A stretch of 64,000 nt of DNA, from positions 17,544,001 through 17,608,000 of the forward strand of contig LR990050.1 of assembly GCA_905147135.1 (NCBI GenBank), in the 5' to 3' direction. The notes under the pieces were generated by a model. It had not been told where the DNA came from and searched no databases. It was given only the letters and a program-made list of their open reading frames with translations. Position 1 is the first letter of the stretch, and each line of letters begins with the position of its first letter. Origin of the DNA: Blastobasis lacticolella (taxonomy: Eukaryota; Arthropoda; Insecta; Lepidoptera; Blastobasidae). The position numbers and the translations under genes are program-made. Positions 63,831 through 64,000 of the stretch are shown here, in pieces.

Positions 63831-64000
63831 GCAGTCGGGTAAAAACCATTGACGCCGTTCGAACGGCTAAGAGGCTAAACATTAACATGTGGCACTTACT
63901 TAAAATTCCGAAAACCAAAACCAATTTGTCACACGATATTATGTTAGTTTGAGTGAGCAATAAATTCTCAAAAAGGTCGAGTTTAATCACAAGGGTCACA

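Noticed and set aside
1..64000. A multi-gene novel system (defence, biosynthetic or viral)
   Set aside because: All recognisable coding sequence belongs to known classes of transposons and is broken; nothing is organised as a gene cluster.

Overview
The window looks like animal nuclear DNA, most likely from a moth or butterfly (Lepidoptera). It is AT-rich, has no operon structure, and has almost no long open frames outside transposons. It is crowded with short interspersed repeats of types I know from lepidopteran genomes: retroposon tails repeating GGGAAGCGACTTTGTT, SINEs with tRNA heads, and RTE-, jockey- and CR1-like LINE fragments. The assignment is inference from repeat content; no species-diagnostic gene is present.

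Layout. 1-1.7 kb: mostly unique sequence ending in a candidate first coding exon (1611-1683) followed by a consensus splice donor, the only plausible host-gene piece. 2.8-5 kb: LINE tails and a tRNA-Thr-like SINE with another repeat inserted in it. 5.4-6.3 kb: a decayed Tc1/mariner-type transposon with TIRs and a TA duplication. 6.7-12 kb: a nearly complete CR1-like non-LTR retrotransposon on the minus strand, with both ORFs present, one stop codon in each, a heptamer 3' tail and a ~25-bp flanking duplication. 15.6-19.6 kb: a dead Ty1/copia element with both LTRs. 20-30 kb: jockey, RTE and other LINE tails, and a retroelement-type zinc/PD-D domain at 26.9-27.5 kb. 31.7-32.1 kb: a MITE with long TIRs. 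34-62 kb: a mosaic of SINEs (tRNA-Thr-like, tRNA-Gly-like, 5S-rRNA-like), LINE 3' ends, a 328-bp tandem repeat, a 54-bp-arm foldback, a second MITE (59.5 kb) and long stretches where I recognise nothing. 63.1-63.8 kb: a second CR1/jockey-type reverse transcriptase fragment with its active-site motif deleted.

The genes do not form a pathway. Coding content is transposon-derived and nearly all broken, so autonomous activity is unlikely for any copy, although the CR1-like element is close to intact. I found no CRISPR array, prophage, defence system or other new multi-gene system. The most interesting signals are a CTCF-core-like motif carried by several unrelated transposon families, tandem tRNA-like boxes upstream of the CR1-like ORF1, the candidate host exon, two MITEs, and nested insertions whose target duplications give a relative order of events. 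All alignments and counts were made by eye.
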